Shown here: positions 8,198 to 23,372 of the stretch, in pieces
Layout: every line of letters starts with the position of its first letter
Numbering within the stretch: position 1 is the first letter of the stretch
DNA from: Collinsella aerofaciens
GTDB lineage: Bacteria; Actinomycetota; Coriobacteriia; Coriobacteriales; Coriobacteriaceae
Assembly (NCBI RefSeq): GCF_015670795.1
Contig: NZ_JADPCJ010000018.1
Coordinates: 1 to 49,058 of the forward strand
Direction of reading: 5' to 3'
DNA: 49,058 nucleotides
Position numbers and translations under genes: made by a program
The notes under the pieces: generated by a model
The model's database searches: none
Seen by the model: the letters and a program-made list of their open reading frames with translations, nothing else
Told to the model about the DNA's origin: nothing

Positions 8198-8860
8198 TTA
8201 GTTTTTTGTTTGAGCGTGGGCGCCCAGACGTTTCAGAGCGCCTCGCCAGATCGGCGCGGGCACGGCTGGCTCGGCGCAAACCATGCCGTCGGCGTCGACG
8301 TTGGCGGCATTGCCGCCGCCAAGTCGCTGTGCATGCTCGACGGAGCAGCCCATGCGCACAGCGCCCACAAGCTTATCCATCGCTTCCGAAAATGGTCGGC
8401 GCAAGAGGCCCATGCGTGGGGAATGGCGAAGCGCTGCGATGCCGCTGCCGGCGCAGATGGCAACGCCGCCACACCACAATTGGTCATGGCGCTCACATGC
8501 CTTGCGCAGGCGAACGGCGGTCCCACGCGCCCGCTCTGTGCCCTCTTGTGCGGCTCGAATCGCGGCATAGACGCGCGTTCCCGTACCGCCAAAGCGCTCA
8601 AGCGCCCGCTCGATGGCTGTCAACGTCTCATCGTCAGCCACATCTTCAATGGCCAGCACGATGCCATCGGCAACGCTGCCGGCGTCATTTGCCTTCAAGT
8701 CGACCGGGCGGGGGAGTGCGGTGCCGGAAAACCGGGCATAGGCGGCGATGGCATCCTGCAGGTCCCAAAGCAAAAACTCAAGATCGGCGCTATTGGGAAT
8801 ACTGATATACGCAATGGTGTGCAGTGTTTTTGGTACGTCGCCGCGCGCGGTCGTCTCCAT
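8198..8860 (-). CDS. Uncharacterised 220-residue protein
   Basis: I do not recognise this family with confidence. The protein is soluble, mixed alpha/beta, with no signal peptide or membrane helix. An N-terminal hydrophobic strand (TIAYISIPN) and a C-terminal half with GGVAICAGSG followed by PRMGLLRRPFSEAMDKLV loosely recall the tail of flavodoxin-like NAD(P)H oxidoreductases, but the nucleotide-binding signature expected in the middle is absent. The start is set by AAAGGAG five bases before the ATG; a second, out-of-frame ATG lies directly against that site. It is transcribed against its neighbours, back to back with the aminotransferase gene (93-base spacer). Confidence 0.6.
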   Translation of the reverse strand: METTARGDVPKTLHTIAYISIPNSADLEFLLWDLQDAIAAYARFSGTALPRPVDLKANDAGSVADGIVLAIEDVADDETLTAIERALERFGGTGTRVYAAIRAAQEGTERARGTAVRLRKACERHDQLWCGGVAICAGSGIAALRHSPRMGLLRRPFSEAMDKLVGAVRMGCSVEHAQRLGGGNAANVDADGMVCAEPAVPAPIWRGALKRLGAHAQTKN

Positions 8861-8953
8861 GCCATCTCCTTTCCGGCTCGTTTCCGTTTAGGTTACACCG
8901 TCTGGTGGCGCCCCGCCGCGCTATCCTAGTGCAACCCTTACGAAAGGAACGCC

Positions 8954-10090
8954 ATGCGTCTGCCCATGAATACCTCGCTTGCCATGCTCAAGCCCTCCGG
9001 TATCCGCCGGATCAACGCGCTCGCCGCCCAGCATCCGGGGTGCATCGCGCTCGCGCTCGGCGAGCCCGATTTTCCCACGCCCGATGTGATTAGCGCCGAG
9101 GTGACCGCCGCACTGGACCGCGGTGACACGCACTATCCGCTCAACAACGGTCGCCCCGCCCTGCGTGAGGCGTTGTCTGCCTACATGGGGGGCGCGGGCC
9201 TTACGTTTTCGGCCGACGAGGTCATCCTGACCGACGGCGCGACCGAGGCCCTGTCGGCAACATTCATGGCCATGCTCAACCCCGGCGACGAGGTCATTAT
9301 CCCCACGCCGGCCTTTGGCCTGTACGAGAGCATCGTCGTGGCCAACCACGCCAAAGCGGTCTTTTTGGATACGGAGCCTGCGCAATTTCAGATTGACGAG
9401 GATGCGCTTCGTGCTTGCGTGACGCCGGCGACCAAGGCCATCGTCATCTGCACGCCCAACAATCCTACAGGCTGCATCCTCAACGCAGCATCGCTCGACG
9501 CCGTGGCGCGCGTAGCGGAGCAGGCGGGCATCTACGTGATCTGCGACGACGTATACAACCGCCTGGTCTACGTGGACGGCTACGAGCGCTTTGCCCAGCG
9601 CCACCCGGAGCTTCGTGAGCAGACGGTAGTCATCGAGAGCTTCTCCAAGCCCTGGGCTATGACCGGCTGGCGTCTGGGCTGGCTCGCAGCAGCGGCACCC
9701 GTCATCGCCGAGATCGCAAAAGCTCACCAATACCTAGTATCGAGCGCCGTCTCCTTCGAGATGGACGCCGCGGCCCGAGCCCTGACCGTCGACCCAACCC
9801 CCATGCTCGAAGTCTACCGAGCCCGTCGCGAATGCGTACTCGCAGCCTTAGACGCCATGGGCCTCGACGTAGTAGAGCCCGCAGGAGCCTTCTACACTTT
9901 CCCGAGCATCAAAAAATTCGGTCTAACCAGCGAAGACTTCTGCATCAAAGCCATCAAAGAAGCAAACGTAGCCCTAGTCCCGGGCGACTGTTTCGGCACC
10001 GAAGGCCACATCCGCCTAAGCTACTGCGTCTCCGACAAAGACCTAGACGAAGGACTAGCCCGCCTGTCCAACTTCGTTTCAACCCTGTAG
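8954..10090 (+). CDS. PLP-dependent class I/II aminotransferase
   Basis: A 378-residue aspartate-aminotransferase-fold enzyme of the Asp/aromatic (class I gamma-like) type that swaps amino groups between amino acids and 2-oxo acids. LALGEPDF (33-40) and YPLNNGRPALREA are substrate-pocket segments, PNNPTG is at 168-173, CDDVY carries Asp198 facing the PLP ring, the Schiff-base Lys232 is in ESFSKPW, and RLSYC near the end supplies the carboxylate arginine. The start follows GAAAGGA. From about base 9720 the synonymous codons change sharply, to CTA, GTA, GAA and AAA, up to the palindrome that follows the gene; the protein itself looks intact. The substrate is not predictable. Confidence 0.88.
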   Translation: MRLPMNTSLAMLKPSGIRRINALAAQHPGCIALALGEPDFPTPDVISAEVTAALDRGDTHYPLNNGRPALREALSAYMGGAGLTFSADEVILTDGATEALSATFMAMLNPGDEVIIPTPAFGLYESIVVANHAKAVFLDTEPAQFQIDEDALRACVTPATKAIVICTPNNPTGCILNAASLDAVARVAEQAGIYVICDDVYNRLVYVDGYERFAQRHPELREQTVVIESFSKPWAMTGWRLGWLAAAAPVIAEIAKAHQYLVSSAVSFEMDAAARALTVDPTPMLEVYRARRECVLAALDAMGLDVVEPAGAFYTFPSIKKFGLTSEDFCIKAIKEANVALVPGDCFGTEGHIRLSYCVSDKDLDEGLARLSNFVSTL

Positions 10091-10124
10091 CCCTCAGGGA
10101 CGCAACACATCAGCCCACCGACCC

Positions 10125-10385
10125 AAGCATTATGAGTGGGGGCGTCAGCCAACGAAAACCCGGGCTGCCCAAAGTCAACGCAGGCACGCGCCGCCGAAGG
10201 CCAGGCACAAGGTTTTCGTAGATTCCGCACGAGCCGAAGAGCACTTAATGTGCTCTTCGTGCGAGCCAGGACTTGACCGAGCGAAAACCTTGCGCCTGGC
10301 CTTCGGCGGCGCGTGCCGGATGGTGGAATTGTGTGCAGCCCGGTTTTCCGTTGACCGACGCCGGGGTCCCCGCCATAATACTTTT
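10125..10385. repeat. Long palindrome with conserved core, copy 1
   Basis: Inner arms 10183-10218 and 10282-10317 are 36 bp long with one mismatch and flank a core at 10219-10281 that contains a hairpin with loop TTAAT (10236-10258). Weaker symmetry continues outward for another 45-60 bp on each side and takes in the rplJ -35 and -10, which have a decayed mirror copy on the left (ATTATG at 10129). The core is shared with 23064-23130 and 40339-40405, while the arms are not. It follows the aminotransferase stop and precedes rplJ. Confidence 0.88.
10351..10379 (+). promoter_or_regulatory. Promoter of rplJ-rplL
   Basis: TTGACC (10351-10356) and CATAAT (10374-10379) are separated by 17 bases, a good housekeeping sigma promoter. 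Transcription would start near 10386, giving the L10 leader. The -35 lies in the right outer arm of the palindrome. Confidence 0.75.
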
Positions 10386-10530
10386 GATTCACGCACGAAT
10401 CCGCTGCCAGAGACAGCCGGCGCAAACGGGTCTTACCCGCGAGCTTAATGGGATATCCCGCCAGCCGAGGTGGTCGAGTAGATATGTCTTCTCGCCCCCG
10501 TCGCTCATGCAGCGCGGGGGCTTTCTTTTT
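10386..10530 (+). ncRNA. Ribosomal protein L10 leader RNA
   Basis: The stretch has the expected features of the L10(L12)4 autoregulatory leader: AGACAGCCGGCGC, a stem closed by ACGGG/CCCGC, then TTAAT and CCGCCAGCCGAGGTGG, before a terminator-like hairpin. In known cases the L10-L12 complex binds this RNA and lowers rplJ-rplL expression. Position upstream of rplJ supports the call. Confidence 0.82.
10494..10530 (+). terminator. Attenuator hairpin in the L10 leader
   Basis: GCCCCCG pairs with CGGGGGC around a smaller CGC/GCG stem and is followed by TTTCTTTTT, a Rho-independent terminator 66 bases before rplJ. Its place after the L10-binding structure suggests control by premature termination. 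Confidence 0.75.
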
Positions 10531-10595
10531 GGACATGCCCCCGTCACGTCCTTGTGGCGGACCGTGCCCGGAAAGAATTCGAGGAGGTGTAATTC

Positions 10596-11117
10596 ATGCC
10601 CCAGCAGTACAAAATCGACAAGGTTGCAGAGATCGAGTCCCGTATCGCCGAGAACGCCGGTCTGTTCGTCGTCAAATACAACGGTCTGACGGTTAAGCAG
10701 GCTCAGGAGCTGCGTCATCAGCTTCGCGAGTGCGGCGCCGAGATGAAGGTCTACAAGAACAACCTGGTCAAGATCGCTCTCAAGAACCAGGAGCAGCCCG
10801 AGCTCGACGAGATCCTCGCCGGCCCCGTCGCTTATGTGTTCTACGAGTCCGAGCCGGTCGAGGCCGCTAAGGCCCTTAAGGACTTCTCCGCTCAGTCCAA
10901 GGGCGTCCTTGAGATCAAGGGCGGTATCTCTGACGGCAAGGCCGTTTCCGCTGATGATGTTAAGGCTATCGCCGAGCTGCCCACCAAGGATCAGCTTCTC
11001 GGCCAGATCGCCGGTCTCATCTCCGGTTTCGCTCGCGACATCGCTGTCTGCGTCAACGGCGTTTCCTCTGGTCTCGCTCGTTCGATCCAGCAGGTCTCCG
11101 AGCAGAAGGCAGCCTAG
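10596..11117 (+). CDS. rplJ: 50S ribosomal protein L10
   Basis: A 173-residue protein that binds 23S rRNA at the stalk base and anchors L7/L12 dimers by its C-terminal helix. The N-terminal KVAEIESRIAENAGLFVVKYNGLTV and the KNNLVKIAL segment are standard for the family, and the length is normal. The start follows GAGGAGGTG by six bases. The gene is first in a two-gene operon with rplL and sits behind an L10 leader and attenuator, so the L10-L12 complex probably represses it. Unusually, rplK-rplA do not lie directly upstream. Confidence 0.97.
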   Translation: MPQQYKIDKVAEIESRIAENAGLFVVKYNGLTVKQAQELRHQLRECGAEMKVYKNNLVKIALKNQEQPELDEILAGPVAYVFYESEPVEAAKALKDFSAQSKGVLEIKGGISDGKAVSADDVKAIAELPTKDQLLGQIAGLISGFARDIAVCVNGVSSGLARSIQQVSEQKAA

Positions 11118-11219
11118 TTGCTGTTTTCACCCGCGGCGGCAACGCCGCACCCCTGGCGCATTCGCGCCGTGTTTTAACTGATCTCCGTGCATTCGCACGG
11201 AAACCGAAAGGACTTAGAA

Positions 11220-11597
11220 ATGGCTAAGCTTACCACCGATGAGATCATCGATGCTCTTAAGGAAATGACCCTTCTCGAGGCTTCCGAGCTCGTCAAGGCT
11301 ATCGAGGACACCTTCGGCGTTTCCGCCGCTGCTCCTGCCGCTGTTGTCGCCGCTCCCGCTGCTGGCGCTGCTGAGGCCGAGGAGAAGACCGAGTTTGACG
11401 TCGTGCTCGAGGGCTTCGGCGACAACAAGATCCAGGTCATCAAGGCCGTCCGTGAGCTCACCAACCTTGGCCTGAAGGAGGCCAAGGAGGTCGTCGAGGG
11501 CGCTCCCAAGGCTGTTCTCGAGGGTGCCAAGAAAGAGGACGCCGAGGCTGCCAAGGAGAAGCTCGAGGCTGCTGGCGCTGCTGTCACCCTCAAGTAA
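11220..11597 (+). CDS. rplL: 50S ribosomal protein L7/L12
   Basis: A 125-residue stalk protein that recruits and stimulates translational GTPases. An N-terminal dimerisation domain (to about residue 32) is followed by an Ala-rich flexible hinge (33-55) and a C-terminal domain with the factor-binding helix around [22 protein letters not shown] sequence. The ATG at 11220 follows GAAAGGA; the open frame reaches 11 codons further but without support. It ends the rplJ-rplL operon 25 bases before a strong terminator, so galU and rpoB are not in the same basic transcript. Confidence 0.97.
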   Translation: MAKLTTDEIIDALKEMTLLEASELVKAIEDTFGVSAAAPAAVVAAPAAGAAEAEEKTEFDVVLEGFGDNKIQVIKAVRELTNLGLKEAKEVVEGAPKAVLEGAKKEDAEAAKEKLEAAGAAVTLK

Positions 11598-11622
11598 TCA
11601 GGCTTTCTCGCCAGATTTCTTT

Positions 11623-11658
11623 AAAGACGGGGTTCGCATTGCGAGCCCCGTCTTTTTT
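11623..11658 (+). terminator. Terminator of rplJ-rplL
   Basis: AAAGACGGGG pairs with CCCCGTCTTT, followed by a T run. It closes the stalk operon. The remaining 11659-11911 spacer before galU shows no gene or convincing promoter. Confidence 0.9.
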
Positions 11659-11911
11659 GTTTTTCGGTCCCTCGGCATCGGTTGCTCAAACTGCCATATT
11701 CTGTGATTTGCGTCGTATCGGGTGCCCTGCCGTTGGGCAATAAAATTGCACCATTCGAGCAATAATTTGCGTTGACCTGCTGAAGAATTGCCTCTGCCTT
11801 GTAGCGACATATAGTTCCAGCGGTAAGATGCTTGGGTATCGCAATTTGGTCTGCGGCTGTGTGCCGCACGCATGGGGCGCTTTTGCGCCTGCGAAAGGAT
11901 CTTTGAATAAC

Positions 11912-12820
11912 ATGAAGGCAATCATCCCCGCCGCCGGTCTTGGCACGCGTTTTCTGCCTGGCACCAAGTGCACGCCCAAAGAGATGCTGCCGGTGCTCGA
12001 CAAGCCCGTCATTCAGTACGTCGTCGAGGAGGCGCTCGACCCCGAGGAAGTCGACGACGCCATCATCGTTACATCTCCCGGTAAGCCCGAGCTACTGAAC
12101 TACTTCCAGCCCGATCGCTCGCTCGAGAACCTGCTGCGCGAGCGCGGCAAGAACGCCTATGCCGATGCCGTCGCCCACGCTGGCGGTATGCCGGTCGACT
12201 TCCGTTATCAGTACGAGCCCAAGGGCCTCGGCCATGCTATCCGCTCTGCTGCCGACGCCGTGGCAGGGGAGAACTTCCTGGTTCTTCTGGGCGACTACGT
12301 TGTGCCTAATCGCGACATCTGCGACAAGATGCTCGCCGTTTCCAAGGAGCACGGTGGAGCTTCGGTTATCGCCGTCGCTGCTTGCTCGCCCGAGGAAGTC
12401 AGCCGCTACGGCGTTATCGCCGGCGAGCGCGTCGGTTCGCTCGAGGGCGGCGAGGACGTTGCCGATGCAGAGCCGGGCGCTGTCTGGCGTATCGGCGGTC
12501 TGGTCGAGAAGCCCGCTCCCGAGGCGGCTCCGTCCAACCTGTACATCGTCGGTCGCTACCTGCTGAGCCCGCTGGTCATGGACCTGCTGGCAGATCAGCA
12601 GGCCGGCAAGGGCGGCGAGATCCAGCTCACCGACGCCATGGCCCGTTCGCTCGACCGTGAGGCCATGTATGCCGTCGTCATCGACCCGCTGTCGGGCTAC
12701 GACACCGGCACTCCCTCTGGCTGGATGGCCACCAACGCCCTCATGGCTGCAAGCGATCCCCGCTTTGCCGATGCCTTCTGGGACGCCATCGACGAGCGCG
12801 GCGGATTGATGCGCAAGTAA
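11912..12820 (+). CDS. galU: UTP-glucose-1-phosphate uridylyltransferase
   Basis: A 302-residue enzyme that makes UDP-glucose from UTP and glucose-1-phosphate for cell-envelope polysaccharides and galactose metabolism. The N-terminal nucleotide-binding loop AAGLGTRFLPGTK (7-19), the KEMLPVLDKP segment and the QPKG-like EPKGLGHAI segment are present, with GEIQLTDA near the C terminus. The ATG at 11912 follows GAAAGGA by a rather long gap. Its position between rplL and rpoB is odd, because those genes are adjacent in most bacteria; terminators on both sides make it a separate transcription unit. Confidence 0.95.
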   Translation: MKAIIPAAGLGTRFLPGTKCTPKEMLPVLDKPVIQYVVEEALDPEEVDDAIIVTSPGKPELLNYFQPDRSLENLLRERGKNAYADAVAHAGGMPVDFRYQYEPKGLGHAIRSAADAVAGENFLVLLGDYVVPNRDICDKMLAVSKEHGGASVIAVAACSPEEVSRYGVIAGERVGSLEGGEDVADAEPGAVWRIGGLVEKPAPEAAPSNLYIVGRYLLSPLVMDLLADQQAGKGGEIQLTDAMARSLDREAMYAVVIDPLSGYDTGTPSGWMATNALMAASDPRFADAFWDAIDERGGLMRK

Positions 12821-12840
12821 GCCTTCGGACATCGACATTT

Positions 12841-12873
12841 ACGGGCGCGGACCTCGGTTCGCGCCCGTTTTTT
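12841..12873 (+). terminator. Terminator of galU
   Basis: ACGGGCGCG pairs with CGCGCCCGT and is followed by six T residues, 20 bases after the galU stop. Confidence 0.9.
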
Positions 12874-12916
12874 ATAAGAGCTGCGATTGCCGGCTCTCTG
12901 TTCACAGAAAATATAT

Positions 12917-12928
12917 GAACAGATGTTC
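12917..12928. promoter_or_regulatory. LexA-like box upstream of rpoB
   Basis: GAACAGATGTTC matches the Gram-positive/actinobacterial SOS-box shape GAAC-N4-GTTC. It lies about 90 bases before the proposed rpoB promoter and after the galU terminator, so no SOS gene is an obvious target. A chance match is quite possible. Confidence 0.3.
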
Positions 12929-13006
12929 GATGTACACCTATCTACCTGCGCCTTTTCTGCCGAAAAACTTTGCTACTCCAAAAACTCAATCGCGTCAAGG
13001 CTTTTC

Positions 13007-13034
13007 TTGCCCAACGGTCGGTACCTGATAAACT
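13007..13034 (+). promoter_or_regulatory. Promoter of rpoB-rpoC
   Basis: TTGCCC (13007-13012) and TAAACT (13029-13034) have a 16-base spacer, and a TG one base before the -10 gives an extended -10 form. The leader to the rpoB GTG is about 65 bases. Confidence 0.5.
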
Positions 13035-13107
13035 ATTAGGTTGCGATAACTGGCGAAGCTATGCCTCGCCAACCCACCGAGCATTTCCGTGAAGGAGGAA
13101 AAACCTG

Positions 13108-16599
<3,492 letters not shown>

Positions 16600-16605
16600 T
16601 TGACT

Positions 16606-21081
<4,476 letters not shown>

Positions 21082-21108
21082 TTTCCTAGTACGTTAACCG
21101 TCCTTCCA

Positions 21109-21144
21109 AAGACCCGCTTCCCAACAGGGAAGCGGGTCTTTTTT
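21109..21144 (+). terminator. Terminator of rpoB-rpoC
   Basis: AAGACCCGCTTCCC pairs perfectly with its complement over the loop AACA and is followed by six T residues. It lies 13 bases before the left inverted repeat of the sigma-factor cassette. Confidence 0.93.
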
Positions 21145-21156
21145 GCTGAAGAAAAC

Positions 21157-21183
21157 CTGCCAAAAAGGGACAGGTTTATTTTG
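21157..21183 (+). repeat. 27-bp inverted repeat, left copy
   Basis: Begins CTGCCAAAAAGGGACAGG and ends TTTATTTTG. It matches 22976-23002 at all 27 positions in reverse complement. The GGGACAG core also appears in the repeats at 46585-46708. Confidence 0.9.
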
Positions 21184-21282
21184 ATAGGGTTTTCCTGCTT
21201 GAATTTGAAACATTTCGTTCGGTCAAAGCGTATCTATGGTGAGGGCCTCAGCAAGAAACATCAGCATCACCGGGAGGTGATT

Positions 21283-21798
21283 ATGGAAGAACAAGCATTT
21301 AGACAGGCGGTCGAGGATCACCGTGATGTCGTGTTTCGAATCGCATTGACGTACCTGCGCGATCGTGCCGACGCCGACGATGTTGCCCAGGATGTCTTTC
21401 TTAAGCTGTTTAAAAGCGATGGACATTTTGAAAGTTGGGAACATCTTCGTCGATGGCTTATCCGGGTCACGATCAATGAATGCAAATCGCTCTTTCGAAA
21501 GCCGTGGAGACGCGTGGAGGATATTGAAAGTCTGACCGATTCGCTTTCGGCGGCGCAGGATGAGACCAAGGCGGTCTTGTCAGACGTTATGCGACTTCCG
21601 GAGCGATTCCGTGTTCCCATCGTGCTCTATTACTATCTGGGCTTTTCGACTTCAGAGATTGCCGAGTTACTGCATGTGCCGGCCGCGACCGTTCGAACGC
21701 GTTTAGCTCGCGGTCGATCGAAGCTCAAGTTCATCCTAGAGGAGGGCGACCGTGAAATCCAACCAAATCAAGCAGGCTTTCGAGTCCGTCCAAGCTGA
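21283..21798 (+). CDS. ECF-type sigma-70 factor
   Basis: A 171-residue extracytoplasmic-function sigma factor with only regions 2 and 4. Region 2 is seen in FRIALTYLRDRADADDVAQDVF (about residues 18-40), and region 4 in GFSTSEIAELLHVPAATVRTRLARGRSKL with its helix-turn-helix (about 123-150). It would redirect RNA polymerase to a small regulon when released by its partner. The ATG at 21283 follows GGGAGGTG; the frame is open upstream but without a site. Its last 47 bases overlap the next gene, which starts with GTG, so the two are translationally coupled. It lies inside the inverted-repeat cassette. Confidence 0.88.
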   Translation: MEEQAFRQAVEDHRDVVFRIALTYLRDRADADDVAQDVFLKLFKSDGHFESWEHLRRWLIRVTINECKSLFRKPWRRVEDIESLTDSLSAAQDETKAVLSDVMRLPERFRVPIVLYYYLGFSTSEIAELLHVPAATVRTRLARGRSKLKFILEEGDREIQPNQAGFRVRPS

Positions 21799-22828
21799 TA
21801 GCGATCTTGCAGATCGCGTCCTTAATACCGCTGCGGGTGAGCCGCTTCATCGAAAGGGTCACGCGAAGCCTCTGTATGTTGCCGTAATCGGATGTCTTGC
21901 CGGAGTGCTGGCGACCGGAGGAGTCGCCTACGCCGTTGTCAATTCCAGCTATTTTGCCTCAGCTTGGGGAAACCACGGCAACGGGGATTCCATTACCTGG
22001 ACCAACGGAGGCTCATCGGGAACTAAATATACCTACACCAGAGAGTTCGGTGATGGCATCGCGCCCCAAAGCTTGGAGGGTTCAGTACAGAAGGTCAATC
22101 TGTCCGTCGAGGGCAACGGCTATACACTCGACATTCATGATATGGCTATCGATAAAAACGGTTGCGGTGCCGTGACGTTTACGTTGTCCAATCCAAATGG
22201 TGTTAACTACTACAAGCCGGCAGCAGAGACTGGCGAACTTGTTCTCTATGGTGAAGAAGAACAAGGAATCGGCACGCCCAGCATGAACTTCGGCGAGGAA
22301 TGGGCTGACACACGCTGCACAATTGATAAGGACACATCAAGCGACACGGTCATTAATGGCACGATGTACTTTGCCTCGTGGAATCGCGAGCGAGATTTGG
22401 GACATGCGGTCACCTGGAATATCAGCTGGACGGAGGGCAAAGGTGAGGATGCGAAGGTGATCGAGGTATCGACGCCAGAGTTTAACGTCGGAGCGCACGT
22501 CGATACAAAGGAACTCCGCCCTGATGACTCGCCTCTCGAGATTAGCCCGTTTTCCATCCAGACGCACATCGATGATCTGGGCTATGAAGCAGTTGATCAT
22601 AAACTGACCGTCAGCTACAAGGATGGATCGGAGCAGATTATCGAAGATGACGACGCAGGGGCGTACAATTTCTATGTTTCGATGGCACGCAATAGCGGAG
22701 AGAACATTTGGGTGCCGACAAAACTGATCAATGTCGATCAAGTGGTCTCAGTAACGCTTGAGGGCACGAGATACACATCAACAGGAGAGACCGAAACAGA
22801 AGTACCCTTTACCATCGTTTATTCGTAA
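21752..22828 (+). CDS. Membrane-anchored DUF4179-like protein, probable anti-sigma factor
   Basis: A 358-residue single-pass protein. A cytoplasmic N terminus of about 40 residues (MKSNQIKQAFESVQADSDL) is followed by one hydrophobic helix at residues 41-63 and a large outside domain rich in beta strands, Thr, Asp and Asn, with no enzymatic motif visible. The layout matches DUF4179-type proteins encoded beside ECF sigma factors in Firmicutes and Coriobacteriia, which probably hold the sigma factor at the membrane until an outside signal arrives. The start is GTG after GAGGAGGG within the sigma gene. A terminator follows. Confidence 0.75.
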   Translation: MKSNQIKQAFESVQADSDLADRVLNTAAGEPLHRKGHAKPLYVAVIGCLAGVLATGGVAYAVVNSSYFASAWGNHGNGDSITWTNGGSSGTKYTYTREFGDGIAPQSLEGSVQKVNLSVEGNGYTLDIHDMAIDKNGCGAVTFTLSNPNGVNYYKPAAETGELVLYGEEEQGIGTPSMNFGEEWADTRCTIDKDTSSDTVINGTMYFASWNRERDLGHAVTWNISWTEGKGEDAKVIEVSTPEFNVGAHVDTKELRPDDSPLEISPFSIQTHIDDLGYEAVDHKLTVSYKDGSEQIIEDDDAGAYNFYVSMARNSGENIWVPTKLINVDQVVSVTLEGTRYTSTGETETEVPFTIVYS

Positions 22829-22834
22829 AGTCTG

Positions 22835-22866
22835 GGCCGCTTCCCAAGGGGGGAAGCGGCCTTTTT
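22835..22866 (+). terminator. Terminator of the sigma-factor operon
   Basis: GGCCGCTTCCC pairs perfectly with GGGAAGCGGCC and is followed by five T residues, seven bases after the stop codon. The stem resembles the rpoC terminator stem. Confidence 0.92.
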
Positions 22867-22975
22867 AGCGTTATATGGACGAGTGGATTGGACGTTATTC
22901 GTCTCGTTCTCGGAAGAACGTAGCAAATGGATGCGGATCACCGTGAAGAGTGGCGTTTTCCCAGATAAAACCGAC

Positions 22976-23002
22976 CAAAATAAACCTGTCCCTTTTTGGC
23001 AG
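22976..23002 (-). repeat. 27-bp inverted repeat, right copy
   Basis: Exact reverse complement of 21157-21183. It ends 24 bases before the left arm of palindrome copy 2. Confidence 0.9.
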
Positions 23003-23026
23003 GGAACGTTGCCCCGACGAGCACGT

Positions 23027-23167
23027 CGGATTCCCGGGCCGGGCAGCACAGGGGTTAAGTTTGTCGCGAGTTCCGCACGAGCCGGAGGCCACTTAATGTG
23101 GCCTCCGTGCGAGCCAGGACTGTAGAGCAGCAAACTTAACCCCTGTGCCGCCCGGACCGGGAATCCG
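23027..23167. repeat. Long palindrome with conserved core, copy 2
   Basis: Arms 23027-23063 and 23131-23167 are 37 bp long with two mismatches. The core (23064-23130) holds a 9-bp hairpin GGAGGCCAC/GTGGCCTCC with loop TTAAT at 23084-23106. Compared with copies 1 and 3, three stem pairs change on both sides together. It lies between the sigma cassette and the rpsL promoter. Confidence 0.9.
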
Positions 23168-23226
23168 CCCACGCGCACAGAAGGGGATTCCTTTTGTGTA
23201 GGCTTTGCGGAAATGTGGGTATTTTA

Positions 23227-23245
23227 GGATACGCCCGGCGGCGTG
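23227..23245 (+). promoter_or_regulatory. Shared ribosomal-protein promoter motif, rpsL copy
   Basis: GGATACGCCCG-N4-CGTG, six bases before the rpsL -35. The same motif with the same 4-base gap lies at 40506-40524 (rplC) and, with one change, at 42371-42389 (rplB). Confidence 0.65.
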
Positions 23246-23250
23246 GTCTG

Positions 23251-23279
23251 TTGACGACACAGCTAACGCCACGTATCCT
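23251..23279 (+). promoter_or_regulatory. Promoter of rpsL-rpsG-fusA-rpsJ
   Basis: TTGACG (23251-23256), a 17-base spacer and TATCCT (23274-23279) make a good promoter. The -10 with CG before it is mirrored at 23226-23233, so the region forms an interrupted palindrome and could fire in both directions. The leader to rpsL is about 85 bases. Confidence 0.75.
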
Positions 23280-23372
23280 ATCGAACTGCGTGTTTCGTAG
23301 GGGGATGCTGACCCCTCGATTCAAGCCGTTGCACTTTACAGAAAGCTGGAATCATTCGAGAAGGAGTACGCT

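Larger units (their letters stand above)
21157..23002. mobile_element. Sigma-factor cassette bounded by perfect inverted repeats
   Basis: A 1.85-kb unit holds the ECF sigma factor and its membrane partner between two identical 27-bp sequences in opposite orientation. Base composition and codon use are more AT-rich than in the rpoBC and rpsL genes around it. It splits the usual rpoC to rpsL neighbourhood. No transposase lies inside, so it could be a non-autonomous mobile unit or simply two copies of a dispersed repeat. Confidence 0.5.

Noticed and set aside
10183..10317. Palindrome copies as plain Rho-independent terminators
   Set aside because: None is followed by a proper T run, the arms are far longer than a terminator needs, and the core is conserved between copies while the arms are not.
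16600..16605. TTG start for rpoC
   Set aside because: Only three bases from AGGAG; GTG at 16606 has proper spacing and the expected N terminus.
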